Origin: Flavobacteriaceae bacterium
GTDB taxonomy: Bacteria > Bacteroidota > Bacteroidia > Flavobacteriales > Flavobacteriaceae
Length of the DNA stretch: 64,000 bases
Reading direction: 5' to 3'
NCBI GenBank assembly: GCA_019634365.1
Contig: JAHQVM010000003.1
Coordinates: 45,492-109,491, forward strand
This document shows positions 47,149 through 55,723 of this stretch, piece by piece. A program made the translations under genes and the position numbers. Positions within the stretch are counted from its first letter, which is position 1, and each line of letters starts with the position of its first letter. The notes below the pieces were generated by a model that was given only the letters and a program-made list of their open reading frames with translations, was not told where the DNA came from and did no database searches.

Positions 47149-49194
47149 TTAGATAACTCGCTTCAAATAGGCTTTTTCTTTTTCGGGAAAAGTTTCCATC
47201 TTACTTTTCAGGTATTGTTTCAATTCCCTTGTTTCCATTAGTTCATTAAGCATATCACGGCAAAAATCCCGGAACCGCCAATAATGATGGGTACATCCGT
47301 TTACCAAATTGCGCAAGACTTCTTCGTTCCAATTTCCCAAAGAAGATATATACTGAAAAGCATTTTCCCGAATTTCATAGCTGTATTCCGGTCTCGAATA
47401 ATTCCGTAGTTCATTTTCAAACAAGGGCTTGGCCGAAGTAGCATAGTTATCGGTGCTTAGGGCCAGTGTTAACCAAAGCAATCGTATATTTTTATCCTGA
47501 AACCCATGCACGTACTTCATTTTGTCCAAAAAACGGGACCGCTCCTCAGGATAGGATGCCCAGAGAACATATAAAGCTGTTTCCTGTGTGGAATAGGACC
47601 TATCATCGAGCAATGACTCATAGGCCGCTTTGAGACCATCAAGGATAGGTGGATCCATAGATAATGCAACAGCTTGACGGGTTGTAATACTGCCCTGGAA
47701 AGCAACTTTATAAAGCTCCACTGCTGGAGCTCCTTTTTCCAATGCCAACTGAATGATAGCCTCTTCGGCCAAATATTCGTTGCCCGACTGCAATGCTTCT
47801 ACCAACAACCCCCGCTTATCCTCCAATGTCATTTCACGAAGGGCCACCAGATCAAAGTACTGCGTTAGAAACTTGCTTTGCGTTAATGAATTCAAGGCCT
47901 GTTCTCCTTTAAAAGCAGATTGCTTTAACCAATCCTTTTCCCAATCGGAAATATTAACCTGTGCTACGGCCCTCACTTCAGAAAGAAAATTTTCTGTTGT
48001 TACATTCTTGAATTGATATTTCTCAAGGTAATTCTTAACCGCTTCCCGAAAGGCATCCCTCCCGATACGCTCGTTAAGCATATGCAAAGCCCATGCACCT
48101 TTCTCATAAAAAGTAAGGGAACTGGCTTTGGGGTTCAATAAGGATTGCCCTTTTCCCTGCTCGCTTAGTGCCCTAAGTTGTTCCGCGGTATTGTACAACT
48201 TCCAGTAATAGTAATCGTCACCAAAAAGATGGCGTTCCGCCAGTAAGGCGTAATAGGTCGCAAATCCTTCGTGCAACCAGTGGTGTTTCCCTTCGGTCTC
48301 GGTAACTAAATTCCCAAACCATTGATGTGCCAATTCATGGGCATTTACATTTACATAATTCCGATCGTGAAAACCAATACTATCTACCACAAAAGCTTCT
48401 GAAAACAAGGTAGCAGTGGTATTCTCCATACCGGCATACAGAAAATCGCGTACGGGAACCTGCTTATAATTTTGCCAGGGATAAGGAACCCCTATCTCTT
48501 GTTCGAAAAAATCGAAAATCTCCTTGGTATGCCGATATGTAGGTTCCATTTTTAAGGAATCCTCGGTACGTAGATACAATTCTATGGGGATTCCAGATTC
48601 TGATTGGATTTCCTTTTTTACAAAATCCCCTATAGCGAAGGCCACCAAATAGCTTGACATGGGTTGATCCATATTAAAAGACCAAACCGTTGAGCCAGCA
48701 TGCTCCTCATATTTGCGACCTCTCCCGTTAGCTATTACAGTCTTTCCCTTTTCAGCTACAAACTTAAGATCGAATTCAATCTTATCGTTCATATCATCAA
48801 TACTCGGTAACCAATTGGAGGTATATTTCCCCTGTCCCTGTGTCCAAACCTGATCATACGTAAAGTACAGGGCGCGTTTGGGGGTCATTGTATATCCAAA
48901 GTGGATACTGTACGTCTTATCTTTTTCAAAATCTGAAATGATCCATAGTTTGTCATCAGAAGCCCTAAGTCCAGAATCTACCATCCTATTCTCAATATGG
49001 TTAATACCTACTGCATCTAAATAGATGCTATCTGCTTGCTTCAACATGGTAAAGGATACCGAAACTTCTCCCTCAACCTCACGATTTTGAATGTCGGGTC
49101 TAATGAAAGCGCTAATATTAGTGAAGTCAACCACGTCGGTTTGTTGGGAAAAAACCACCGACGAGCAAAAGAAAAATAAAACTAAAATCCGCAT
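47149..49194 (-). CDS. M1 family metallopeptidase
   Basis: 'NAHELAHQWFGNLVTETEGKHHWLHEGFATYYALL' HExxH...E zinc site; signal MRILVLFFFCSSVVFSQ; start moved to 49194. Confidence 0.93.
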   Translation of the reverse strand: MRILVLFFFCSSVVFSQQTDVVDFTNISAFIRPDIQNREVEGEVSVSFTMLKQADSIYLDAVGINHIENRMVDSGLRASDDKLWIISDFEKDKTYSIHFGYTMTPKRALYFTYDQVWTQGQGKYTSNWLPSIDDMNDKIEFDLKFVAEKGKTVIANGRGRKYEEHAGSTVWSFNMDQPMSSYLVAFAIGDFVKKEIQSESGIPIELYLRTEDSLKMEPTYRHTKEIFDFFEQEIGVPYPWQNYKQVPVRDFLYAGMENTTATLFSEAFVVDSIGFHDRNYVNVNAHELAHQWFGNLVTETEGKHHWLHEGFATYYALLAERHLFGDDYYYWKLYNTAEQLRALSEQGKGQSLLNPKASSLTFYEKGAWALHMLNERIGRDAFREAVKNYLEKYQFKNVTTENFLSEVRAVAQVNISDWEKDWLKQSAFKGEQALNSLTQSKFLTQYFDLVALREMTLEDKRGLLVEALQSGNEYLAEEAIIQLALEKGAPAVELYKVAFQGSITTRQAVALSMDPPILDGLKAAYESLLDDRSYSTQETALYVLWASYPEERSRFLDKMKYVHGFQDKNIRLLWLTLALSTDNYATSAKPLFENELRNYSRPEYSYEIRENAFQYISSLGNWNEEVLRNLVNGCTHHYWRFRDFCRDMLNELMETRELKQYLKSKMETFPEKEKAYLKRVI

Positions 49195-49240
49195 ATAAGA
49201 TATACCACAATTGTTTTGCCAAAATAAGTAAATTCGTTGT

Positions 49241-51346
49241 ATGAATACCCAATTTTTACAGACACCCATCGATTATTTGAAAGGAGTTGGCCCTAACCGG
49301 GCCGATTTGCTCAAAAAGGAATTGGGGATTCACACGTATCAAGACCTCATCAACCTTTTTCCTAATCGCTATCTCGATCGAACACGCTATTATAAAATTG
49401 GGAATCTACAGCGCAATTCATCGGAAATACAGATTGTTGGGAAAATTACCCACATAAAGACGGTTGAACAAAAGAGAAACAATCGACTCGTTGCGACTTT
49501 TGTGGACGACACTGGAAAAATGGAATTGGTTTGGTTTAGGGGTCATAAATGGATTCGAGAAAATTTAAAGTTGAACGTTCCGTATGTCATTTTCGGAAAA
49601 ACCAATTGGTTTAATGGCACGCATTCCATGCCGCATCCAGAAATGGAACTGCTGTCCCAGCATGAAAAAAGTTTACGTTCTGCCATGCAACCCATTTATC
49701 CTTCTACCGAAAAATTAAGCAGCAGTGGTATTACGAATCGGGTGATCAACACCCTCATGCAAACCCTATTCAAAGAGCTGAATAACACCATAACCGAAAG
49801 CTTATCCGAATTCTTACTGAAGACGCTCAAATTAATGCCCAAAAACGAAGCGTTCTTCAATATACATTTTCCTCAGAGTCAGGAAAAATTGACAAGAGCA
49901 CAGTATCGATTAAAATTTGAGGAATTATTTTACATCCAACTACAATTGCTTCAGAAAAAGCAACTTCACAAATCTAAAATCAAGGGATATCCATTCGAAA
50001 GAGTAGGCAATTATTTCAACACCTTTTTTAAAGATCATTTGCCTTTTCAACTTACCGAAGCACAGAAACGAGTGATCAAGGAAATTAGGAATGACCTCGG
50101 AAGTAACGCCCAGATGAACCGACTTTTACAAGGGGATGTGGGTTCCGGAAAGACGATTGTAGCGTTTATGTCAATGTTAATAGCCCTTGACAACGATTTT
50201 CAAGCCTGTCTAATGGCGCCAACTGAAATTTTGTCAGTCCAACATTACCACAACTTATTTAATTGGTGCAACTTATTGAATATCAGAATAGAGTTATTAA
50301 CAGGTTCAACCAAAACTTCAAAAAGAAAAGAAATACATGAACAGCTGGAAAATGGGAGCCTTCAGCTATTAATTGGTACTCATGCGCTGCTCGAAGATAA
50401 GGTAAAATTTCGAAACCTGGGATTAGCCATTATTGATGAACAACATAGGTTTGGTGTGGCGCAAAGAAGTAGGCTCTGGCACAAAAACACCCACCCACCC
50501 CATATCTTGGTAATGACTGCCACCCCAATTCCGAGAACCCTCGCTATGAGCGTATATGGGGATTTGGATATAAGTGTTATCGATGAGCTACCACCGGGAA
50601 GAAAAGACATTAAAACAGTGCATCGTTTTGATGCAAACAGACTCAAGGTCTTTCGCTTTATGAAAGACGAAATTGCTAAAGGAAGACAGGTTTATATTGT
50701 GTATCCATTAATCAAAGAAAGTGAGGCCATGGACTACAAGGACCTCATGGATGGCTATGCAAGTATTGAAAGGGAATTTCCCAAACCCAATTATCAGATT
50801 TCAATTGTACATGGGCAAATGAAAGCTACGGACAAGGACTTTGAAATGGAGCGCTTTGTAAAGGGCGAAACCCAAATCATGGTGGCCACGACCGTAATCG
50901 AAGTGGGCGTTAATGTTCCCAATGCATCGGTTATGGTAATTGAAAGTGCCGAGCGCTTCGGACTTTCACAACTGCACCAACTTAGAGGGCGTGTGGGACG
51001 AGGGGCCGAGCAAAGCTATTGCATCTTAATGACAAGCCACAAATTGAGTGCCGATGCACGTACCCGCTTGGAAACCATGACGCGAACCAATGATGGCTTC
51101 GAAATTAGTGAAGTAGATTTAAAGTTACGTGGACCAGGCGACCTTATGGGAACCCAACAAAGCGGAGTGCTCAATCTTCGGATTGCCGATATTGTTAGAG
51201 ACAGTGAAATCCTGAAAATAGCCAGGAGTTATGCCATACAGGTAATGAACGAAGATCCTCAGTTAGCCCTTCCCCAAAATGCCCCCATACGAAATACCTA
51301 TCAACAGCTGGGACGTTATAAGAACATCTGGAATTACATTTCTTAA
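49241..51346 (+). CDS. recG: ATP-dependent DNA helicase RecG
   Basis: 'LKGVGPNRADLLKKELGI', 'LLQGDVGSGKTIVAFM', 'DEQHRFGVAQR', 'MTATPIPRTLAMSVYGDLD', 'QLRGRVGRG'. Confidence 0.95.
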   Translation: MNTQFLQTPIDYLKGVGPNRADLLKKELGIHTYQDLINLFPNRYLDRTRYYKIGNLQRNSSEIQIVGKITHIKTVEQKRNNRLVATFVDDTGKMELVWFRGHKWIRENLKLNVPYVIFGKTNWFNGTHSMPHPEMELLSQHEKSLRSAMQPIYPSTEKLSSSGITNRVINTLMQTLFKELNNTITESLSEFLLKTLKLMPKNEAFFNIHFPQSQEKLTRAQYRLKFEELFYIQLQLLQKKQLHKSKIKGYPFERVGNYFNTFFKDHLPFQLTEAQKRVIKEIRNDLGSNAQMNRLLQGDVGSGKTIVAFMSMLIALDNDFQACLMAPTEILSVQHYHNLFNWCNLLNIRIELLTGSTKTSKRKEIHEQLENGSLQLLIGTHALLEDKVKFRNLGLAIIDEQHRFGVAQRSRLWHKNTHPPHILVMTATPIPRTLAMSVYGDLDISVIDELPPGRKDIKTVHRFDANRLKVFRFMKDEIAKGRQVYIVYPLIKESEAMDYKDLMDGYASIEREFPKPNYQISIVHGQMKATDKDFEMERFVKGETQIMVATTVIEVGVNVPNASVMVIESAERFGLSQLHQLRGRVGRGAEQSYCILMTSHKLSADARTRLETMTRTNDGFEISEVDLKLRGPGDLMGTQQSGVLNLRIADIVRDSEILKIARSYAIQVMNEDPQLALPQNAPIRNTYQQLGRYKNIWNYIS

Positions 51347-51456
51347 TTCTTAAACTTGGCTGCCCTACAAAAAACAATAAACTAAGTAATTGAAGCGTTT
51401 CATAATCAAACCATTACGCATAAGGACATACTACCCTAACCAATACTTTTTTAATT

Positions 51457-52050
51457 ATGATTCCTAATTACTTTAGGTTTCTAGTCCTTGGTCAATTGTT
51501 TTTATTGTCACTCCCAAACTACCTGTACTCGCAAGACACTGTAGATGACGGCGGTCATGAACAGTGGGAATTTATCCTAGAAGGTTCTGGAGATGTCTTG
51601 CAGCTGGCACTTCCCATTACTGCGCTTTCGGTAACGCTCATTGAAAAGGATTATCAAGGAACCAAACAGTTTGCTTATTCCTATGGTAGTGCTATGTTAC
51701 TTACACATACTTTAAAACACCTCATTCATAAACAGCGCCCCGAAGGTCGGGAGCGGTATGATTCGTTCCCCAGCGGCCATACTGCCTCAGCATTCTCCGG
51801 GGCGTCATTTATACAAAAGCGATATGGATGGAAATATGCCTGGCCTGCCTACATTTTAGCCACAGTCGTAGGCGTTAGCCGAATGGAAGGTCCAGATGGG
51901 TATCACGATATTTGGGATGTCATCGCAGGTGCAAGCGTTGGGGTGGGAACCACTTATCTATTCACCAATTCGTATAACGATCAACCATTCGATATAGGTT
52001 TTGCTTCTGGCAATAACAATTACTTGCTAACCATCAGATATCATTTTTAG
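51457..52050 (+). CDS. Phosphatase PAP2 family protein
   Basis: 'KHLIHKQRPEGRERYDSFPSGHTASAFSGASF...GVSRMEGPDGYHDIWDVIAGASVG'. Confidence 0.92.
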   Translation: MIPNYFRFLVLGQLFLLSLPNYLYSQDTVDDGGHEQWEFILEGSGDVLQLALPITALSVTLIEKDYQGTKQFAYSYGSAMLLTHTLKHLIHKQRPEGRERYDSFPSGHTASAFSGASFIQKRYGWKYAWPAYILATVVGVSRMEGPDGYHDIWDVIAGASVGVGTTYLFTNSYNDQPFDIGFASGNNNYLLTIRYHF

Positions 52051-52058
52051 TAATAAAA

Positions 52059-52080
52059 AAGGCCCCATTTCAGGGGCCTT
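52059..52080. terminator. Intrinsic terminator between convergent genes
   Basis: AAGGCCCC-attt-caGGGGCCTT, flanked by A run on 5' side (U run on minus strand). Confidence 0.75.
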
Positions 52081-52096
52081 CCTCAAAAACCAACAA

Positions 52097-53203
52097 CTAA
52101 TTTATATCCTCACCGTTCTTCAACTTCTCGATATTAGCCGCCACACGGCCTTTACTGCCAGGGTTGGGCGCATTGGCATGCGCTTTTTCCAAGTGTTTTA
52201 AGGCTGTTTTATAATCGCCCTGGGCGGAATAAGCCCTAGCCATGCCATAATGTACTGGCCAAGTATCCTTGTTCTTCTTGGCGTTATACTTAAATATCTC
52301 CATGGCCTTATCCTTCTCACCCAAACCAATAAGTTGTCTTCCATATTGATGAACCTCGAATACTGTCCCCATATCCAAATTATCGTCCAAGAGCTGCTCG
52401 GCTTCTGCTTCTTTTCCCATTTTAGCAAGGATTGCAGATTTAATCTGAAGGTTGGCAAATGTCTTCTGACTGAAAAACTGGCCTGCAATGGCATTGTCGA
52501 TCCAACCTAAAGCCTCATTCAGGTCGCCGCCATTATTCAAAGAATAATTAGCAGCCTGTTCCCAAGTCTGTCTGTTAAACCCGGGCTGATCCCGCATGCT
52601 ATTTCTTATATCGGCCAACACAATTTCTGTTACAGGGACTTCAATCTTGAAGGGAAAGGACTTTTTCTCCCACTTTAGAGCGGCGACCGCACTGGTTGGC
52701 GTTACTTCAATGAAATCGAAGGTTAGCATTTCGGTGTGATGTATGTCTTCAGCATTGATGTTCGCCGTAAGGGCATCTTCAGAAGGGTCGTAAAAAAAAC
52801 TTCCCCATGAGGTCGAATTATTCGAAAGAATAAGCTTGGCCTTATTGCCTTCGTTCACTTCTAGATGAAACCCATAGGTCCCCGCTTTAACGGGCTTGCC
52901 TTCAATTTTCATATCATGGGATAAGGTAATGGTGGTATTTTCATTGGCCCCGGCTCGCCATGGCGCCGCAGTGGAAGTTCCAAAACCTAGATTATTTAGG
53001 CCATAAGGCACGAGTTTTCCCCATATTTCACGATCATTAACGCTGGGACGTGAATAGGTGATTTCAATCGTGGAAGTCCCAACCGTTTGGGAAACGGTTG
53101 CCATTTGACTACCTCGAGGAGCATTGATTTGGGAATGGGCTGCGAAGGTGGTAATTAGAAAAAGAACGACTAAAGTAACCACCCTGGTGTAAACGTTTGA
53201 CAT
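52097..53203 (-). CDS. DUF2911 domain protein with C-terminal TPR region
   Basis: 'INAPRGSQMATVSQTVGTSTIEITYSRPSVNDREIWGKLVPYG', 'PWRAGANENTTITLS'; TPR 'MARAYSAQGDYKTALKHLEKAHANAP'. Confidence 0.87.
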   Translation of the reverse strand: MSNVYTRVVTLVVLFLITTFAAHSQINAPRGSQMATVSQTVGTSTIEITYSRPSVNDREIWGKLVPYGLNNLGFGTSTAAPWRAGANENTTITLSHDMKIEGKPVKAGTYGFHLEVNEGNKAKLILSNNSTSWGSFFYDPSEDALTANINAEDIHHTEMLTFDFIEVTPTSAVAALKWEKKSFPFKIEVPVTEIVLADIRNSMRDQPGFNRQTWEQAANYSLNNGGDLNEALGWIDNAIAGQFFSQKTFANLQIKSAILAKMGKEAEAEQLLDDNLDMGTVFEVHQYGRQLIGLGEKDKAMEIFKYNAKKNKDTWPVHYGMARAYSAQGDYKTALKHLEKAHANAPNPGSKGRVAANIEKLKNGEDIN

Positions 53204-53299
53204 AATTTAATGGATTTGATTGTTTCCCTTAAAAGTACAGTCGACTGTCACCCCAGAATGTTACGGGTTCGTTAAATGGAAAAGATCGATGTTAATTAA

Positions 53300-54514
53300 C
53301 TATTCCTTAAGAAGTTCCGCTAAAAAGCCTTCGAATTCCTTAGTAAACTCTTTATACTTCTCTCCCGTCGCCTTTCCATTAAAGCCGGTATGGATTTTTC
53401 GAACCTCTCCTTGCTTATCAATAAAAATGGTTGTTGGATAACTCAATACATGATTTAGCATGGGTAGTTTTTCGTTGGCCTTTTGTTTACTACTGGTTCC
53501 GTATTGCGCCAATAAAATGGGATAAGGCACACCTACCGAGGTTTTTAAACGCTCTATGGCCTTCACGGCTTTCTCTTTCGTGGGTGCATATTCGAATGCC
53601 AAGGAAACAAATTCAAGATCCGACGATGGGTGCTCCTTTAGGTATTGGGTATAATACTGAGTCTCTTCCAAACAGTTTGGGCACCAAGTACCCATGATCT
53701 GAACCACCACAACCTTGTTCTGAAAGCGCGCATCTGAAAGGGATATTATTTGACCTTCCGCATTGGGAAAAGAGAAATTAAATCGGTCGAAACCTTCCTT
53801 TAAATAGGTAAGGGAATTTTCATCCGGGAGTTCATAGTTTTCATTACGCCTGCCCATGAAGGGTTCTTTCCAATGATTCCCACTATAAAAATTTCCGTAT
53901 AGTACACTATCCTTAACTTCAGCTTCGAAAAGAAAAGCATGTGCCCCATCGAAAGTAGAAAGCCTAAGAATATCACCATCGACAACACCTTCTAAATACC
54001 GGTAATCTCCTGTTGTGGTTCGAATGGTCCCAATAACCTTGTCGCCTTTTTGTTGAAATATTCCCTTGGCGATATAACGATCTTCTTCAGATGCTTCGCT
54101 AAACACCATTTCCCAATTTCCTGAGACATTTTGGGTCGCACCCTCTCGAACCAAAAAACGAGGCTCTTCTGAATGCACCATGGTAAAGGGAACCACCCTA
54201 TCTAAACTAGGCTTAATAAAACTCCCTTCGATCTTATCGGCAGTATAAACCCCCTTAAAGACACCTTCAAAAACGGGATGCATGACTGTAATGGAATCTC
54301 CATGGTAGGCAATATCGATAACGTCAATGCGCTCGTCGGCATTCTTAATGATCCAATGCTCACTTTCTACCCATGTAACTTGAAATGGAAGTTCTTTTCC
54401 ATCCTGAATTTCCAAAGCTACTCGCCATTCCCCCAATTTTGGTTTTTCATTGGATTCTTGGCAAGACACTAAAATCAGGAACAGCAGTGATACGAAGAGG
54501 TGATTGTATTTCAT
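53300..54514 (-). CDS. TlpA-family thioredoxin-like lipoprotein
   Basis: Lipobox LILVSC; 'VVVQIMGTWCPNCLEETQYY' CxxC; 'PTTIFIDKQGEV'; start moved to 54514. Confidence 0.9.
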   Translation of the reverse strand: MKYNHLFVSLLFLILVSCQESNEKPKLGEWRVALEIQDGKELPFQVTWVESEHWIIKNADERIDVIDIAYHGDSITVMHPVFEGVFKGVYTADKIEGSFIKPSLDRVVPFTMVHSEEPRFLVREGATQNVSGNWEMVFSEASEEDRYIAKGIFQQKGDKVIGTIRTTTGDYRYLEGVVDGDILRLSTFDGAHAFLFEAEVKDSVLYGNFYSGNHWKEPFMGRRNENYELPDENSLTYLKEGFDRFNFSFPNAEGQIISLSDARFQNKVVVVQIMGTWCPNCLEETQYYTQYLKEHPSSDLEFVSLAFEYAPTKEKAVKAIERLKTSVGVPYPILLAQYGTSSKQKANEKLPMLNHVLSYPTTIFIDKQGEVRKIHTGFNGKATGEKYKEFTKEFEGFLAELLKE

Positions 54515-54549
54515 GGAAAAATAGTCGTTTAGGCTTTTCAAACATAACA

Positions 54550-54577
54550 AAAAGGGCGCTACAAATAGCGCCCTTTT
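54550..54577 (-). terminator. Intrinsic terminator of the coiled-coil gene pair
   Basis: AAAAGGGCGCT-acaaat/atttgt-AGCGCCCTTTT. Confidence 0.8.
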
Positions 54578-54596
54578 ACAGTATGTTATGGGTATC

Positions 54597-55403
54597 TTAG
54601 TTTTCTTTCTCTTCCTTATACATTTCGTTAAGGGTCGCTTTCTGGCGCTCGTAGGTCGCTTTTCCAGCTTCGATAGAGCTTTCTAGGTTCTTTAAACGTT
54701 CCTCGGCAGCTGCAATTTTAATGCGCTTGGCAGCAGCTTCTTCGTCGGTAATGTCTCCATTGGCAAGCGCTGCGTCAACACGATCTTGCGCTGCTCTAAT
54801 TCGGGACTTACCTCTGTTTACCATTTCTGCTTTTTTGTTCAGAGCCACTTCTCTTTCAGCCATTTTTTCCTTGGCCTTATTGGCACGATTCATTCCGTAC
54901 TGCTTGTCGACTTTGATTTCCTTAGCAGCATCAGTACCTTCTTCAACCTTCTTTTCGGCCTTTTCTTTTGCTTCGGCAGCTTCCTTCTTCACCTTTTCAA
55001 CCTCATTGGTACTGGAAACTTCTTTTTTAATTTCCTTACCTGTCTTATCCCCTTCTTCACGAATCTCACGAAGGTTTTCCATCATTTCGGCCTCCAACTT
55101 TTTCTTTTCCTTGTCGGTGGCAGCGTTTTTGATCTTCTTCTTGTATTCCGACTTTACCGCATCGTACTTCTCCTCCATTTCGTTGGCACCGCCTTTGGCT
55201 TCGTCTACTTTTTCCTGTCCGTGTTTCTTGATCTTTTCGGCACGGTCCTTGGCATCTTTTTCTGCTTGTTTAGCATCCTTTTTTACTTCAATAGACTTAT
55301 TCTCAGCGTTTTTCTTAACGTTGTCAACACTCTGTGCTTGTACAGATGCTGTGATCGCAAAAAGGAATAGTCCTGATACTAATATGTACTTTAATTTTTT
55401 CAT
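54597..55403 (-). CDS. Secreted, highly charged coiled-coil protein of unknown function
   Basis: Signal MKKLKYILVSGLFLFAITASVQAQ then about 240 aa of K/E/A-rich heptad-like sequence. Confidence 0.75.
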   Translation of the reverse strand: MKKLKYILVSGLFLFAITASVQAQSVDNVKKNAENKSIEVKKDAKQAEKDAKDRAEKIKKHGQEKVDEAKGGANEMEEKYDAVKSEYKKKIKNAATDKEKKKLEAEMMENLREIREEGDKTGKEIKKEVSSTNEVEKVKKEAAEAKEKAEKKVEEGTDAAKEIKVDKQYGMNRANKAKEKMAEREVALNKKAEMVNRGKSRIRAAQDRVDAALANGDITDEEAAAKRIKIAAAEERLKNLESSIEAGKATYERQKATLNEMYKEEKEN

Positions 55404-55414
55404 GTGTTCGGTTT

Positions 55415-55618
55415 TTAAATACTGTCTAGTTCCTGCAGGGCTTCTTCTAATTCTCCTGCTTCTTGTTCAATTTTTTCTGAAATTTCTTCGGCCTCACTTT
55501 CGACAGCCTCAATTTGCTCCACTACTTTTTGAGCCTCTTCTTCTTCGGCTTTCGTGTCACGGCAGGAAATAAATCCCACCAGCAATAGTGCTAATAGCAA
55601 TCTGGTTACAATCTTCAT
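55415..55618 (-). CDS. Small acidic coiled-coil lipoprotein (67 aa)
   Basis: Lipobox LLVGFISC followed by 'RDTKAEEEEAQKVVEQIEAVESEAEEISEKIEQEAGELEEALQELDSI'; 11 nt upstream of coiled-coil gene. Confidence 0.75.
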   Translation of the reverse strand: MKIVTRLLLALLLVGFISCRDTKAEEEEAQKVVEQIEAVESEAEEISEKIEQEAGELEEALQELDSI

Positions 55619-55671
55619 AAATAAGTTGTTTTAGTTAATGGTTTTTAAATGTACAAAATATGAGGCATTAT

Positions 55672-55701
55672 TTGAATGCTACCATCAATATTTTATCTTT
55701 G
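55672..55701 (+). promoter_or_regulatory. Bacteroidetes-type promoter of pheT
   Basis: TTG, 19-nt spacer, TATCTTTG (TAnnTTTG), 22 nt before ATG 55724. Confidence 0.6.
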
Positions 55702-55723
55702 TAGGCTTAAAATTGCACCTCTC

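Noticed and set aside
54721-55572. 283-aa plus-strand ORF antisense to the coiled-coil gene
   Set aside because: Low-complexity A/S/F-rich translation is the complement of K/E/A codons; the minus-strand gene has signal peptide, terminator and operon context
55676-55723. Upstream ATG extension of pheT
   Set aside because: Lies within the predicted promoter (TATCTTTG at 55694-55701) and adds a non-PheT sequence
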